NCBI GenBank assembly: GCA_947034885.2
Contig: OX344750.2
Coordinates: 14,440,053-14,504,052 of the forward strand
Origin: Thuidium tamariscinum
Taxonomy: Eukaryota > Streptophyta > Bryopsida > Hypnales > Thuidiaceae
Length of the DNA: 64,000 nucleotides
Direction of reading: 5' to 3'
Both the position numbers and the translations under genes were made by a program. This document shows, one piece after another, positions 1 through 11,686 of this stretch; the stretch's first letter is position 1; every line of letters begins with the position of its first letter. A model generated the notes under the pieces. The model was not told the DNA's origin. It did no database searches and saw only the letters and a program-made list of their open reading frames with translations.

Positions 1-106
1 TAATAATACAATTATTAAAATTATTTTGAAATTTGGAAGGAGTGCATAATTTCTAAATTGTTCTATTTTATGGTGTTATAAAATAATGGATTTTCTTAAT
101 CTTTAA

Positions 107-1032
107 CCTTAAATAGACTAAAGTGCAATTTTTGGCAATATACCAATTTTTGGCAAGTCACTATGAATGGGATTTTTTTTCCTTTAAAATTCACTCGATA
201 TTATCCTGAGCAATAGCTTTAAGGTCCAACAATTTTCATAACTTTTGACTACATGGTTAAAAAGCTATTGCATGATATGTAGTTTTCTTTAGTTTAAGGC
301 AACTCAAGTAGATCAATTTTTTTTTAAATCACATTTTTAAGAAATAGCAATTTGAAATTGGTTTTCATATATATAGAGAGACATATGGAAAGCTTTGAAT
401 CATTTCATTTTGATCAATTAGTCAAAATTTATGAGGAGTTTTAGTATGCAAGTAATTGTGGAATTTCTACACTAAAAAAAACCTTGAAGTCCTTTATATG
501 ATTCAATTTTAAATATTTTTGAAGAAAAATGAAAAAAAAATTGAATGTATATTGTTTATTGCAACATTACAAACCGTAGGGAATAGTATTTTTTTTGTTT
601 TATAACTAAATTCTTAACAATTTAGTGCCATTTATTCTCTACTTCTTTCTATTTACTATCATTTTTGTATATGTTATACAATTCCAAATGATTATAAATT
701 TTTCAAACATGTAGCCAACTTGCTTTGAAGATGAATCTAAAGAGTTACCACTATTTTGAAAAAAAATTCATACATGTGTGATCTTGTGAAGTGTAGTTGC
801 CCAAGTTTTTGTAAAGCTAAAAAATGGATTTTTGTCAATTCAAATGTTAATATCTTCCAATCTATATGGTGGAAATTTTTGAATTTTTTTCACATCTTCT
901 AAAACTAGATTACCGCAAGATCCTATGATTATGTATGTCCAAAAATGTTTTTTTTTCTAAAATTTGATACTTATGCTAGAAATGGTAGTTTTGGAGTATC
1001 TTGGTGAAAACATAGTCAAAAACCTTTAGGGG
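107..1032. mobile_element. TTAA-flanked MITE copy 1
   Basis: This element starts CCTTAAA just inside TTAA (103-106) and ends CTTTAGGGG before TCAA (1033-1036), a one-base decay of TTAA. Internal phrases recur in the copies at 3.1, 4.6, 8.1, 28.2, 39.0 and 43.2 kb. Examples are the stretch around 113-130, the one around 225-255, and the one around 395-445 containing GAATCATT. No reading frame of note is present, so it is non-autonomous. Confidence 0.7.
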
Positions 1033-1802
1033 TCAAAGGATGCTTAAGTGCCAAAAATGTAAAAAAAGTGTTAGTGAAATGATATCCAATCTTAATAGTG
1101 AGCACCTCCTTCCTATAACATTCTTGAACTTCATAGAGGTGGCCCCTATGCTTTCCAAAGAAAATTTAGAAACTTCGACCAAGTAGAATGCAAGTCATAT
1201 TTGCATTTAAAGTAAAGAAAATTGGGGGTTTAGTGTACAAGCAATGATGCTAGTATGTGAATTTTGATTATAGAAGTAGATATACAACAACCATTGATGG
1301 TGATTATGACATAAACACCTATAATATAGGTATCTATTGCATAGTTGCAATAGATATATAGAAAGTTTTTATATTAGAGATGTCTATATCACAGGTATGT
1401 ATTCTTCTAGGCTCATGGGCTCACACTCATAGGCTCACATAAAATCAATCCTTATACACAAGGTGTAACTAGATTATAAAGACTTTGAATTTTTTCAACA
1501 TAAGATTTTATCACAACAAATTTTTAGCACTACCTTAGAATATTGTATATTTGAAGAATTAAATTTAGAATCGAGGGATATTTTTCAATAAAAACACTCA
1601 CTAGATTTTCATTCTTTAAAAAATTATGAAGTAGAAATAGATGAAAGACAAAATGAAAACTAAATCATTAAAGATTCAAAGATAAAATTGGAAACACCAA
1701 TTCCAATGGTGAGATTGTTTTAGCAAGCAAACTAAACCACATGGAACTTTTTCTAACTCCCAAATGCTTGAAGCTTTTATTGAACTTCTAATGATTTCAT
1801 TA

Positions 1803-1954
1803 GATGTTTTTTGAGGGGTCAAGAAGACTGCGAGTTATCACAGCAGGGAACAGGTTCGGCGAGGTTCGGCAAGGCGGTCTGACGTGGCCGAGAGACTGCC
1901 ACGTCATCGACCAAAAAAAAAAAAAAAAAAAAATTTTTTTTTGTATTTGAAGAC

Positions 1955-1990
<36 letters not shown>

Positions 1991-2088
1991 AAAAAAATAA
2001 ATCTGACAGCAGGCCGCTCCCCTCGCTGCGGGGAACAGCTGCGGGGGAACAGCACTGGAACAGTCTTCTGCAGGGGTCAAAAAACATC
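1803..2088. mobile_element. CATTAG-ended MITE, copy 1
   Basis: Inverted termini read CATTAGATGTTTTTTGA at the left and TCAAAAAACATCTAATG at the right, counting the flanking CAT/ATG. The core contains a CACGT-type palindromic motif (GACGTGGCCGAGA...TGCCACGTCATCGAC) shared with the copy at 9,484. The middle is a long A run followed by a T run. Related copies lie at 5,639, 9,484 and 61,737. Confidence 0.75.
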
Positions 2089-2092
2089 TAAT

Positions 2093-3119
2093 GGTTCTAA
2101 ATTGAACAAAAAGTCAACATTCTGATAAGTTATATCAATTCTATTTGTTTAATTGTAACCATAACCATGCAAACTCAAACTAAACATGTTAGAGATTAAG
2201 AAGTAAAAGAAAACACAACAATATGATTTATGGATTGAAAGATTATAATGTTTGATCATTGGGGTGTTTAAACTGCAAAACAATTTGAGGTCTTTCAATC
2301 CTCCTTTCATATGCCAAATCTAATAAGTTGTTCATCAGAAAAATATGAGGTTAAATTGCCTAACATGCATAGTTCCAATGAATTTATGAATTCTCAAAAT
2401 CTATTTTACAATTTTTTTAATGCATTTCTAATATGATTTTTTCTCTAAGATGTAGTCTATTTGATGCTAATTTCCATGAACTCTCAATACTAAAAAAAAG
2501 CCAAAATTGCAATGAACACCCTAGCTTAAAATCTGGAATAGAAAAATCATGATCAATCATTTTCAAAATCAAATTTTTGATGCTGAAATTAGGCTTCTAA
2601 AAAAATTTCCAAAAATGTAATCTATAGAGAATAGTGACTTGGTTAGGTTTTATTTAGCTTCAAAGTATTGTTGACACCAAAACTTGGTGCCTTTAGCATT
2701 TAAAGGTTAAGATTTATGAAAATTGAGTTCAAATACAAATCAAGTTCATTATTTTTTTTAAAAGGTGCTATAATTTTCATAACAAGAAACTCCATACAAT
2801 TTACATCACTAATAAAAAAAAGTTGGACAAAATGTTTCTATGTAGAAAAAAGTATAGTCTCTAAGAAAAGAAAAAATTAAGAATTTATTTCAATGTTTTG
2901 GATTTTTGTTGGTTGCATGGGCTCAAACATTTTGAGCACAGGAAGTCATAACTCTTATTATTAAGCATCAATTGATATAAAATCAATATTCTTCCAAAAG
3001 ATAATGTGTTTCTCTATCTTAGTTAATTAAAAAAAAATTAATTGCTCCAAAAATTGAGATCTTAAGAGCCTACCCAAACCTTCAATTGTCTCCTAAAGAG
3101 ACATTTGGAATTAGAGGGT
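2093..3119. other. Gene-free AT-rich spacer
   Basis: I see no gene here. The stretch is AT-rich and carries short phrases that also appear in the repeats at 26-27 kb, so it is probably decayed transposon sequence. Confidence 0.5.
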
Positions 3120-3123
3120 TTAA

Positions 3124-3690
3124 CCTCTAAAAGACCTAGTAGCATTTACTAGAAATATAGCATTTAAAAATCCATTTTTAAAATGGAATTTTACATTTTT
3201 TTTCTTTGAAATTTTCACACAATATATTGTAAAGAAGTAGATTCAAGGGGCAACACTTTTCATAACTTCTAACTACATAATTAGAAAGTTATTGTTTGAA
3301 ATGTACATTCTTTTTCAATATGGGCAATTTGGAGAGCTTAAGAAGTTTCTTAATTTTAATAAGTAAAAATTTCAATTTGGATTTGTATACAAAATATAAA
3401 TCTACATATCTACATACTTCTATATCTATATATCTATGTACCTATATCTATATATTTGGAAAGGTTTAGAATCATTCCATTTTGATTATTGAGATGACAA
3501 TTACAAAGAATTTTTGTTATAGAATCCTTACTTTAAAATAAACATTAAAGTCCTTTATTGAACTCAATTTTCAATATCTTTTGAAAAGAACAAAAAAATG
3601 GAATGTAGATTGTTTATTAAAATGTTACAATTGATGCAATTAGAAATTTCAATTCTTAACAGTTTAGTATTTTTAATCATACTTTACCTT
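3124..3690. mobile_element. Partial TTAA-family MITE
   Basis: The left terminus CCTCTAAAAGACC follows TTAA (3120-3123). The next roughly 560 bases follow copy 1 at 107 in order, including the segment with AGAATCATTCCATTTTGAT and the stretch around AATGTAGATTGTTTATT. The right half drifts away and I could not place a right end, so this is a truncated or heavily decayed copy. Confidence 0.6.
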
Positions 3691-4569
3691 TCTGTATTCT
3701 AATTTTTCTTTCAAGCATGAATACAACAAAATATTTGTTGAAATCTTTGTATGTATTTCCAACTTATTTCTTCAATATTTTATGAATAATTGCAAGTTGT
3801 AGGATCTACACATTGATTAAATGCTTGAAAGTAGGTACCTAATCATTTGTCTAGAGTTGAAATTACTTCTTGACATCCAAACATGATCTTTCAATTGTTA
3901 AGATTTCTTACTTTAGAAGTGTAGGATGGTGTACTCTACCAAGTTTACTAAAGGATCTTATGATTGAATTTGTTAATGGATACGAATAGATGAAGATTTT
4001 TGCCTTGTTATGTATGTGGGTAATTTGAAGCATTTTTGGGCCTAAAAATATGACATTTCTTTAGAAGATAACTGTCAAGGCCCATCAACTTTTTTGCAAT
4101 GGTCGTTTTCAATAAATTGTCCCACTTCTATGTTTTTTTAGTGCCTCAATGTACTTGAAATTTTTTAATTTTAACCAAAAAAAAGTGAAGACTACTTTGT
4201 TATTCATAGATTTAATTTTGGAAAACATAGACCATTGGATTATTTTGATTATACAATTTTTGATGATCAACTTTTTAGCTTAGAAACACAACTTTTGGAG
4301 GAGAGAAACTATAAGAAGACAAATAATGTTTATTTTCCCATCCATCCCCTTAAGAAAATTGTGCAAGAATCTAAGGTGAATGTGTTATTTTTTTAATTAA
4401 AAAAATGAGAAATGAAAAACTCTCACAAATTTCTATACATTTTTATACAAACAAAAGGAGCACAAAATAAGTTAAAATTGACCAAATTGGATCCTAAAAA
4501 TTTTAAGAAATTTATGTATGAGTTATTTTTTTTAATTTAACAAATTGATATTATGAGCATATTGTTTAA

Positions 4570-5513
4570 CCCCTAAAGTTTTTTGACTATGTTTTCTCCA
4601 AAATCGCTTCAAAACTGTCCTTTTTTAGACAACTACCAAATTTTAAGAAAAAAACATTTTTGGACAAAAGTAACCGTAGGATCTTTTAGAGCACAAGTTC
4701 AAAAATATGTGGAAAAAATTTCAGCAATTTTCGCCGTGTAGATTGCAAAATATTAGTGTTTGAAGTGACAAAAATCCCTTTTGTATCACTGTGGAAATCC
4801 AGGCAGCTGCACTTCACAAGGTTACATTTGTATGAAAAAAAGTTCAAATTGGTGGTTACTCTCTGGATTCATTCTAAAAGGCAAGTTGGATATATGCAAA
4901 AAAATTTCAAATCATTTGGAGTTGTAAAACATAGAGGAAAAAAATAACAAGTACAAAGAAGTAGAAAATGAGCCAAAACACTAAATTGTAAACAATTTAT
5001 TTATGGAATTGAAAAATTCTGATCCCAATGGTAAAATGTTTTAATGAACAATCTTCACCTATTGAAATTATTTTTATCCAAAAATATTAAAAATTGAATT
5101 AAATAAAAGATTTCAAACTTTTTTTGTAGTGTAGGAATTTTGTAACTAGCCACAAACTACCTCAAACTAAACCTCCTCATAACTTTTGACTCACTAATCT
5201 TAATGGAATGATTCAAAGATTCCTGCATACATAAAATTCTAAATAAAATTTTTCAATTTTTCATTTTTTCAAAAAATTATTTTTAAAGAAGTCTTTTTAT
5301 TTGCCGAGGTTGCCCAGAGATCAAAGGAAATCACATATCATGCAATAACTTTTTGACTATGTAGTCAAATGTTATGAAACTTGTTGGAACTTAAAGCTAC
5401 TCCTTGGGCGCATGTTGTGTGAAAACTTCAAAGAAAAAAAAGAAAAACTCCATTTGTAGTGAGCTACCCGAAATCGTTATGTTGCCAAAAAACTCGGTTT
5501 GGTCCTTTAGGGG
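4570..5513. mobile_element. TTAA-flanked MITE copy 3 (944 bp)
   Basis: Termini are CCCCTAAAG and CTTTAGGGG, each directly next to TTAA (4566-4569 and 5514-5517). Compared with the unfilled paralogue near 15,352 (ATTGTTTAGAACATC), removing the element and one TTAA restores a colinear site. That supports a 4-bp TTAA target duplication. The orientation is opposite to copy 1. Its short reading frames (for example 4,756-4,947) show no recognisable domain. Confidence 0.82.
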
Positions 5514-5638
5514 TTAAAACATCTTTAGAAAACTTGGAATCATCCTAATAATCTTGTGTTCTTCATCACACTAGATTGAACCTTGTATTTTTAAAATTGC
5601 AAAAAATTCAAATTTGGAAAAAAAACACTCCAACATTA

Positions 5639-5932
5639 GATGAGATTTGAGGCCTTGGAAGGTCCATTTCAAGTTTGTTCCTAAAATGGTTCCCAAAACA
5701 AAGGCCAACAATTCCCCCCAAAGAATAAAAATAAATATTGGAGGTCCTGAAATGTGAAAAAAATTCCCCAAAAAAAAACTTCAACAAAAAAATCAATGAA
5801 GTAGCACGGTCTCGACCACGTTGAATTGTGCAGTTTTTTGTATTCCTGCAACAATGAAATGCATTCCTGTAGCAATTTAAGTGTTCCTGCAGTTTGGGAA
5901 CCCGTAGTCTTCCAAAGGCCCCAAATCTCATC
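5639..5932. mobile_element. CATTAG-ended MITE, copy 2
   Basis: Inverted termini are CATTAGATGAGATTTGAGGCC and its partner CCCCAAATCTCATCTAATG. The interior shares the CACGG/GACCACG motif and the GTTCC(C/T) runs with the copy at 61,737. It is inserted in the dispersed repeat at 4.07-6.24 kb. Confidence 0.8.
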
Positions 5933-6240
5933 TAATGATCCAGTTTGTTTGTACAAATTAGGGCTACAAATGTCCAAGAAAATGTTTTGTTTATCATCCC
6001 TACCATTCCTTTTATGAGAAAAAGATTATGCTTGTTCCTTCTTTCTATTAGACTACATTTCTAAAATAAATTTTTTGATTCTTCTCACATTGAAATTATA
6101 AGAATAGAAAAATGCAAAAAGTATGTCAATTTGTTACTTTACAAGATTCTATTTTACAAAATATTGAGATTTGTTTCATCCTACTGAGAATTTGCCATCC
6201 TAAATTTGAAAAGAACGGTTTGTGCTATCTTAATCATCAA

Positions 6241-8106
6241 GGGATTGGTAACAATAAAGTCGACATGTTTTTGTAAAATTTAAAACCAAAAATTACAACT
6301 TCTTTTGACTAGTTCAAGGTGATTTTTAAGCACTAAGAAAGCACTAACAAAAGTGTGATGGTGCAAGGATTATTTGAAAGAATCATATTACCATCATTCC
6401 TAACACTAGATTCTATAAGATATTGTATGCAATGATTGGTATTTCTTTTTTAGTTTTATCAGTTATTTTCCTTAATCCCCATAGAGGAATCTTTTTTTAA
6501 GTACTAAATTAAATTTTTCCTCTATTTTTTCCTTTGAATAGAAATTTGATACATTTTCTCACTGGGTTTTTTTCATTGTCTTCAAATTAAAACTAGACGC
6601 TTTTCCCAAATTCCACTAGCTAACAATGAACTAACCAACTATATTAGAATTATTCAATTGAATTGAATCCAAAAGTAGAATTCCAAAATCAGGTTGCATT
6701 TCATATTAGATTTGTTACCTTAGAGCACCTATATTCCACACTTCATGAAGGCATGGCAAAGGCAAGTCTTACATGGATCTAAAAAACTTGCCCCTATGCT
6801 AATAGCATTTTCAATGTTTCCTTGAAGGGCACAACATTTCTTGGATTTGTCATGGGCACTTTTTGGCTCTTTCCAATGTCCTTGAAGTGAGCCAACAAAA
6901 CCTCTAACAATGTAGTTATACTCTATTCCAAACCAATGAGGGAGCAAAATAGGAACAAAATCAACTAAAAATGATTGTTGCCATGATGAGTCAACAATTG
7001 CCTACCTTTGTAGAAGCCCCATTTTTTACCTAACAAGGTTGTACAAAGCTCCTATAAGGAGTCACTTCACCTCCCTTTGAAGTAGCCATATACTATGTGT
7101 AGACTAAGGATGTTTTTATTGTCTAAATGCCCAAGGCCTTGTATAGTTTAAGAACATCACTGCTTTTGAAGTGCTGTAGGTTAAAATGCCACTAAAGTCT
7201 AAAAATCTCAACCATATAATATTGTAGTGTACATATTGAAGATGATATGAATCAAACTTGGAGTCATTACTCATTAGGCCACATAGATTGCAAGATTACA
7301 ATATTTTAGTGTCAAAAAGAGATGCTAAAATTTTTCTAGCAACACATGTGGAGGTGAAATTTGATTTCTAAACCTATTCAAATGGAAAAAATTAACTATA
7401 CAATGCTTCTAAATCAACATACGAACACATTGGTGAAACAAAAAATAATTCAAATGCCTCAATGTGTTTGAAAAATAGCTTTGAAATGTCAAAAAATAGC
7501 AAAAAGATAGCAAAAAACACATCTAGGATTGAACCTCCTACTAAAATGCCTCTCTCTTACTCAGAACTTCTTAAATTCATACAAAATTTCTACCTTACAA
7601 ACTAGACTAGTATTTGCAATGTTTATAAGAAAAATGATTGGAAATGGACATTGTATGAAGAAGAAATAAGTTGCCAAAGTTCATTGTAATCCAAGTTCAC
7701 TGTAAAATGTCTTGATTGTGAATTTCAAATGCCTTCCAAGCATTCAAAACAATTTGGATTGACATGAAAAATTTATCACAATAATTTGAATTCAAGGGAA
7801 AGATAATCTAATTTTTCTTTTTCAAACCAAACATTGGCTAAAGGAAATACAAGCCTTTGAAGTTGAAGCCATCAAAATATAGTTTGGCAAATTCAAATTG
7901 AACCCATGAATTTCAAATGGCTTCCTATAAATCATTACACCTTAGATTGATTTGAAAATTTTACCAAACAAAGTGTAAGCAAGAACGCACATTCTTCAAC
8001 AATTTTTATTAAATTTAGATATTGTATGCAAAAGTTATTGCACTTTGAGTTGGACTTCTAAACTATTTGAGGACACTTATGGTCCCCAAAATTTAATTCC
8101 CAAGGA
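6241..8106. other. Gene-free spacer with decayed repeats
   Basis: There is no gene that I can support. A 72-codon open frame on the minus strand (6,729-6,947) has several Cys residues but no family signature I know. The rest is AT-rich. Confidence 0.45.
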
Positions 8107-8110
8107 TTAA

Positions 8111-8857
8111 CCTCTAAAGGACCAAGTTACATTTCTTGACAACATAGCTATTTTGGGCACCTCATTACAAATGGATTTTTCATTTCTTTTCTCTGAAGTT
8201 TTTACACAACATGTGCCCAAAGAGTAGCTTTAAGGTTCAACAATTTTCATATTTTTTGACTATATGGTTTAAAGTTACTGCATGATATGTGATTTTCTTT
8301 TATCATTGTACCGAACATTGTACATATCAGGCAACTCAAAAAACTTCTTTAAATGTAACTATTTGAAAAAATAAAAATTGAAAATTGATTCTTTAGAATT
8401 ATATGTACGTGTAAATCCTTAAATTATTCCATTATGAATAATGAGATGAAAGTTATGAGGAATTTGGTTTGTGCACAACTAAGGAGTCTTTAAGAACCAT
8501 ACATCCTTCGCAAATTAAAACTCTTTATAACTTTAATGTCATTAATTATAATGGAATGATTCAAAGCTTCTTATATACATATATTTCTGAAGAACCAATT
8601 TCAAAAAGTGATATTTACAAAAGTTTTTTGAGCTACCCGGTTACCTTGGTATATACAAAGATCAAAGAAAATCACATATCATGCAATAACTTTTTAATTG
8701 TGTAGTCCAAAGTTATGAAAATTGTTGGACCTTAAAAGCTACTCTTTGGACACATGTTGTGTGAAAATTTCAAAGAAAATACAAAACATAACTGCATTCA
8801 TGATGAGCTCCCCATAATTGCTATGTTGCCCAAAAACACAACTTGGTCCTTTAGGGA
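8111..8857. mobile_element. TTAA-flanked hairpin element (747 bp)
   Basis: The element lies between TTAA (8107-8110) and TTAA (8858-8861). Termini are CCTCTAAAGGACC and GGTCCTTTAGGGA. The two halves, about 8,111-8,475 and 8,500-8,857, are inverted copies of each other along nearly their whole length. For example, CACAACATGTGCCCAAAGAG on the left pairs with CTCTTTGGACACATGTTGTG on the right. A transcript would form a roughly 370-bp duplex. No protein is encoded. Confidence 0.85.
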
Positions 8858-8861
8858 TTAA

Positions 8862-9483
8862 AACACAAAGCATTTGCAACACTTAATTAGCTAATCATCA
8901 ACCAATGTTATGAAGGCTTTCCAACATTGCTAAGTGGAAATTTGATTTTCAAGCACAATATCATTAAAATTGATATGATCAAAATACAAATATAGTTAAC
9001 TATTAAATGCACAAGATATACATGATCAAACACAAACATTATTGTACCATATGATTTGAAAATCAATGTAGACATATTATTACTCGAGGCATATCCTAAA
9101 ACCTTGCTTGCCTTTAATGCACGATCTTCTTAGTAGCTTGTGGAAGGATAGAGAAAGCATCTTCTACTTTGGCTTCAAGTCAATTCATGCAACTTGTATA
9201 CATTTCCCCATTGTAAATCAAATCCACTTGTATAAGTCTCTTTTATTATCTTTATCCATTGAAACATATAGTAAAGGTGCAAAATTGTTCAAATGTTCAA
9301 AAATCATATTGACAAGTGAAAGTAAAAGATTCATTAAAGGCAAAAGAAGTATATTAGGATTTAGGACTCATTCATTTCATAAACATTCATTTCTTACACT
9401 TAGAACAATTGTATCATGTTTTTAATCAACCCTATAAAGATAGGTTGGTCTTTGTGGACATTATCCTTTGTGAAACAACATTA
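8862..9483. other. Gene-free spacer
   Basis: I see no gene. The 105-codon open frame at 9,108-9,425 (plus) starts at a non-ATG codon or in unrelated AT-rich sequence and has no recognisable domain. Confidence 0.4.
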
Positions 9484-9760
9484 GGAGGGATTTGAGGGCT
9501 CTGGGAGCCTGCGAGTTCCGACAGCCTGAAATCCGTAATCAGTCGCGGGAACGCAGATCTGCAGGAATCCGACGTGGTCGAGACTGTGCCACGTCATCGA
9601 CTTTTTTTTCTCAATTTTCTTTTTGACTTTTTTTCATATTTCAGGACCCAAAACCCCCCCTTTTTTTTTCTTTTTTCTTTTTAAAATGCTGAGCTGACAG
9701 CGGCCAGCCGTTCCCAGACTAGTTTCGGGAACAGTCCCGAAATGGCCCTCAAATCCCTCC
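9484..9760. mobile_element. CATTAG-ended MITE, copy 3 (277 bp)
   Basis: The left terminus is GGAGGGATTTGAGGGC after CATTA; the right is GCCCTCAAATCCCTCC before TAATG, a 16-base perfect inverted pair. The GC-rich arms and the GACGTGGTCGAGAC...GCCACGTCATCGAC core match the copy at 1,803. This is the best preserved member here. Confidence 0.85.
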
Positions 9761-10141
9761 TAATGATGTAAATCATCTACTTCAAAAAATTCAAAAGTAT
9801 TCATTGGATATCAAACTACTATCCATGACCTCCCATTTTTTGCACAAAATTTCAAAGATGAACAATTACACTTTTGTCTTAGATGCAAGAATTTTCTATC
9901 ATCCATAAGATACTTAGTATCTTCAATAACATTATAGAGTTAAGAACAATAGCATTCTAAAATTGTCACATAGAAATATTTATATAGTAATGAAGTGGAG
10001 GAATGTACTATAGATCACAATAAAAGAGAGGTACAAAAATAACATATTTATTTGAGTAGAAAAACTTCTCTTGTAAGTACCATCAATGCATGATGTTGAT
10101 TCTTCTTTCCTATTGAATTATTGAACATTCAACATTAACTA

Positions 10142-10456
10142 AGGTAGGAGGCTTGAATAGGGCATTTTGAACCAAACATGACTCAGAAGTACATTTTGCT
10201 TTTTGCAATATACCAAAATGTACAAACTGTGTAGTGCGTACATCCTAGGAGGTGGTTGCTTTTAGAGCCCTATGACTTTCAACTTCAAAATTTCATAACT
10301 AATTCCACAAAGCTCCAAAAAATATGAAACAACTTGGGTTGAATGTCATTTCCTCTTGTCTTTCAAAGAAAATTTATTGAAAAATATTTCAAGATGTTTC
10401 CCCTCCCCAAAATTCATCTTCAGCTCTTAGGTGGTCACTTTATGGACCTCCTACCT
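10142..10456. mobile_element. MITE with AGGTAGGAGG termini (315 bp)
   Basis: AGGTAGGAGG at the left and CCTCCTACCT at the right form the inverted ends, each next to TA (10,140-10,141 and 10,457-10,458). The interior (around AACATGACTCAGAAGTACATT, and the stretch with TGAAACAACTTGGGTTGAATG) is related to parts of the long repeats at 35.6 and 56.8 kb and to 17.1-17.7 kb. Confidence 0.7.
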
Positions 10457-10762
10457 TACATATAAAATATTCCACCAATGCATTAATGTAAAAAAACTTC
10501 CACAGAAAATTTGATGTTTGCAAGGATGCTAAACTGAAGTAGGAAGCTTCTCAAGCATGTTCTCAAGTAATACATGTAATGTTAAAATACTCAAAACTAT
10601 TAAGGGACTTTCACACCTAGTTTTATGCAACATCGGTGGAAGTGACGCATGGGAGTCAAATAACTATGACTAGTCTAGTAGAGATGGTGGTGGATGAAGG
10701 TCTTGAGGTTTGGACTGAATTGGTAGCCTCAATAAATGCCAACCTAAGGTAGCAGTGTTCAC

Positions 10763-11686
10763 CAGCGGGTTTTTTTGGGACTGTAGCTCTACACTAGAGC
10801 ACTCTACAGCCCACTTCTAATACATAAAGATTCAAATTATAAAGCATAAAGCATTTCCAATCGGGATTACAGCTCTTGGCATTCGTTATAGTGTTTGGCA
10901 CTATAACGACGCGAGGAGCTGTAATCCCGACTGTTTTACGTAGCGAAAGCCCCTAACACTTGTGCCTCCTGTGGTGTGAAGGCCCAGCCCCTCAAGCTTG
11001 GGCTCCCGCCCTCACCTTCGAGGCAAGGCCCTCACACGACGGGAAGCCCTTGTGTGAGGGCCTCCCACTATATATAAAGCACTCCCGGGAAGTGCGTCAT
11101 TCATTTCCCGGGAGGATTGTAGAGCGTAATGCTCAACTGGCGATGGGTTCTTCCCATAACCGGGGATTACGTGTTCTTCATTGAACTTGTACTCTCATCC
11201 CGTGATTTCATCCAATTGCTTGTGCTTTACGCCGGACAATGACCGCTCGTCGTTGGGAATTTCTGAAATTAAAGTGCCTCCTCGTCACGCTCCGCCCTCC
11301 TTGTCGGCACTTTAATTTCAGTAATCCCCTCCTCCTTGGGCATTGCCCTATACGTAAAGCCCTGTATACCCTCCTACTACAGGTGAATTTTGGGAGGAAA
11401 CCAAGTACAGAGGCTTAACCCTTGAACGACGCCATGGAAGTTTGGTGTCCGCTGAATGACAAAAAATCTTTCCTTACAAGACAGAAATGCAACTTTTCAT
11501 CCTCGGTTATGGGGGGTGGAAAGGGAAGATCTTGTACATTACTTTGACTTCCAATGCATATATTTGGCTTTTTCAAAGTAAGTGATGTCACACGGTATCA
11601 AAATGTATGGTTTCCACGGCCACCGGTCCGTCCTTCAAGGGTGAAGTGACTAACAATCTGGTGATTTATCGCAAAAAAAAACTCAG
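10763..11686. mobile_element. GC-rich hAT-like insertion with 8-bp near-duplication
   Basis: The insert splits the left fold-back arm. The flanks are GTGTTCAC (10,755-10,762) and GCGTTCAC (11,687-11,694), 7 of 8 identical, and the right arm of the fold-back shows the uninterrupted order. Ends are CAGCGGGTTTTTTTGGG and, reversed, CTGAGTTTTTTTTTGCG, 12 of 17 matching. The interior has several hairpins (GGGATTACAGCTC at 10,863 with GAGCTGTAATCCC at 10,916; CTGAAATTAAAGTGCC at 11,265 with its reverse near 11,306) and a TATATATAAAG box near 11,070. The CANNG end and 8-bp duplication fit the hAT superfamily. Confidence 0.6.
11070..11080 (+). promoter_or_regulatory. Possible TATA box inside the GC-rich insertion
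   Basis: TATATATAAAG sits between GC-rich blocks (CCTCCCAC before, CACTCCCGGGAAGTG after), followed by a second CCCGGGAGG. In such AT-rich DNA a lone TATA motif means little, but here it lies in a GC-rich context. No snRNA upstream element was seen. Confidence 0.25.

Larger units (their letters stand above)
4070..6240. repeat. Dispersed repeat with two nested insertions
   Basis: The outer pieces (about 4,070-4,565, 5,518-5,636 and 5,935-6,240) match the uninterrupted stretch 14,885-15,770 in the same order and strand. Shared phrases include GACCATTGGAT, ATTGACC(A/G)AATTGGATCCTAA, AGATTGAACCTT and ATTAGACTACATTTC. Here the repeat is split by the TTAA element at 4,570-5,513 and the MITE at 5,639-5,932. 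This gives an order of events: repeat first, then the two insertions. Confidence 0.7.

Noticed and set aside
6729..6947. 72-codon minus-strand frame with Cys pairs (KKCCALQ, CKTCLC)
   Set aside because: The Cys spacing fits no zinc-binding pattern I know, and the frame is not supported by splice sites or a neighbouring exon.
11060..11190. A U-snRNA or other small RNA gene in the GC-rich block
   Set aside because: A TATA-like box is present, but no plant upstream sequence element (TCCCACATCG) or recognisable snRNA body was found.
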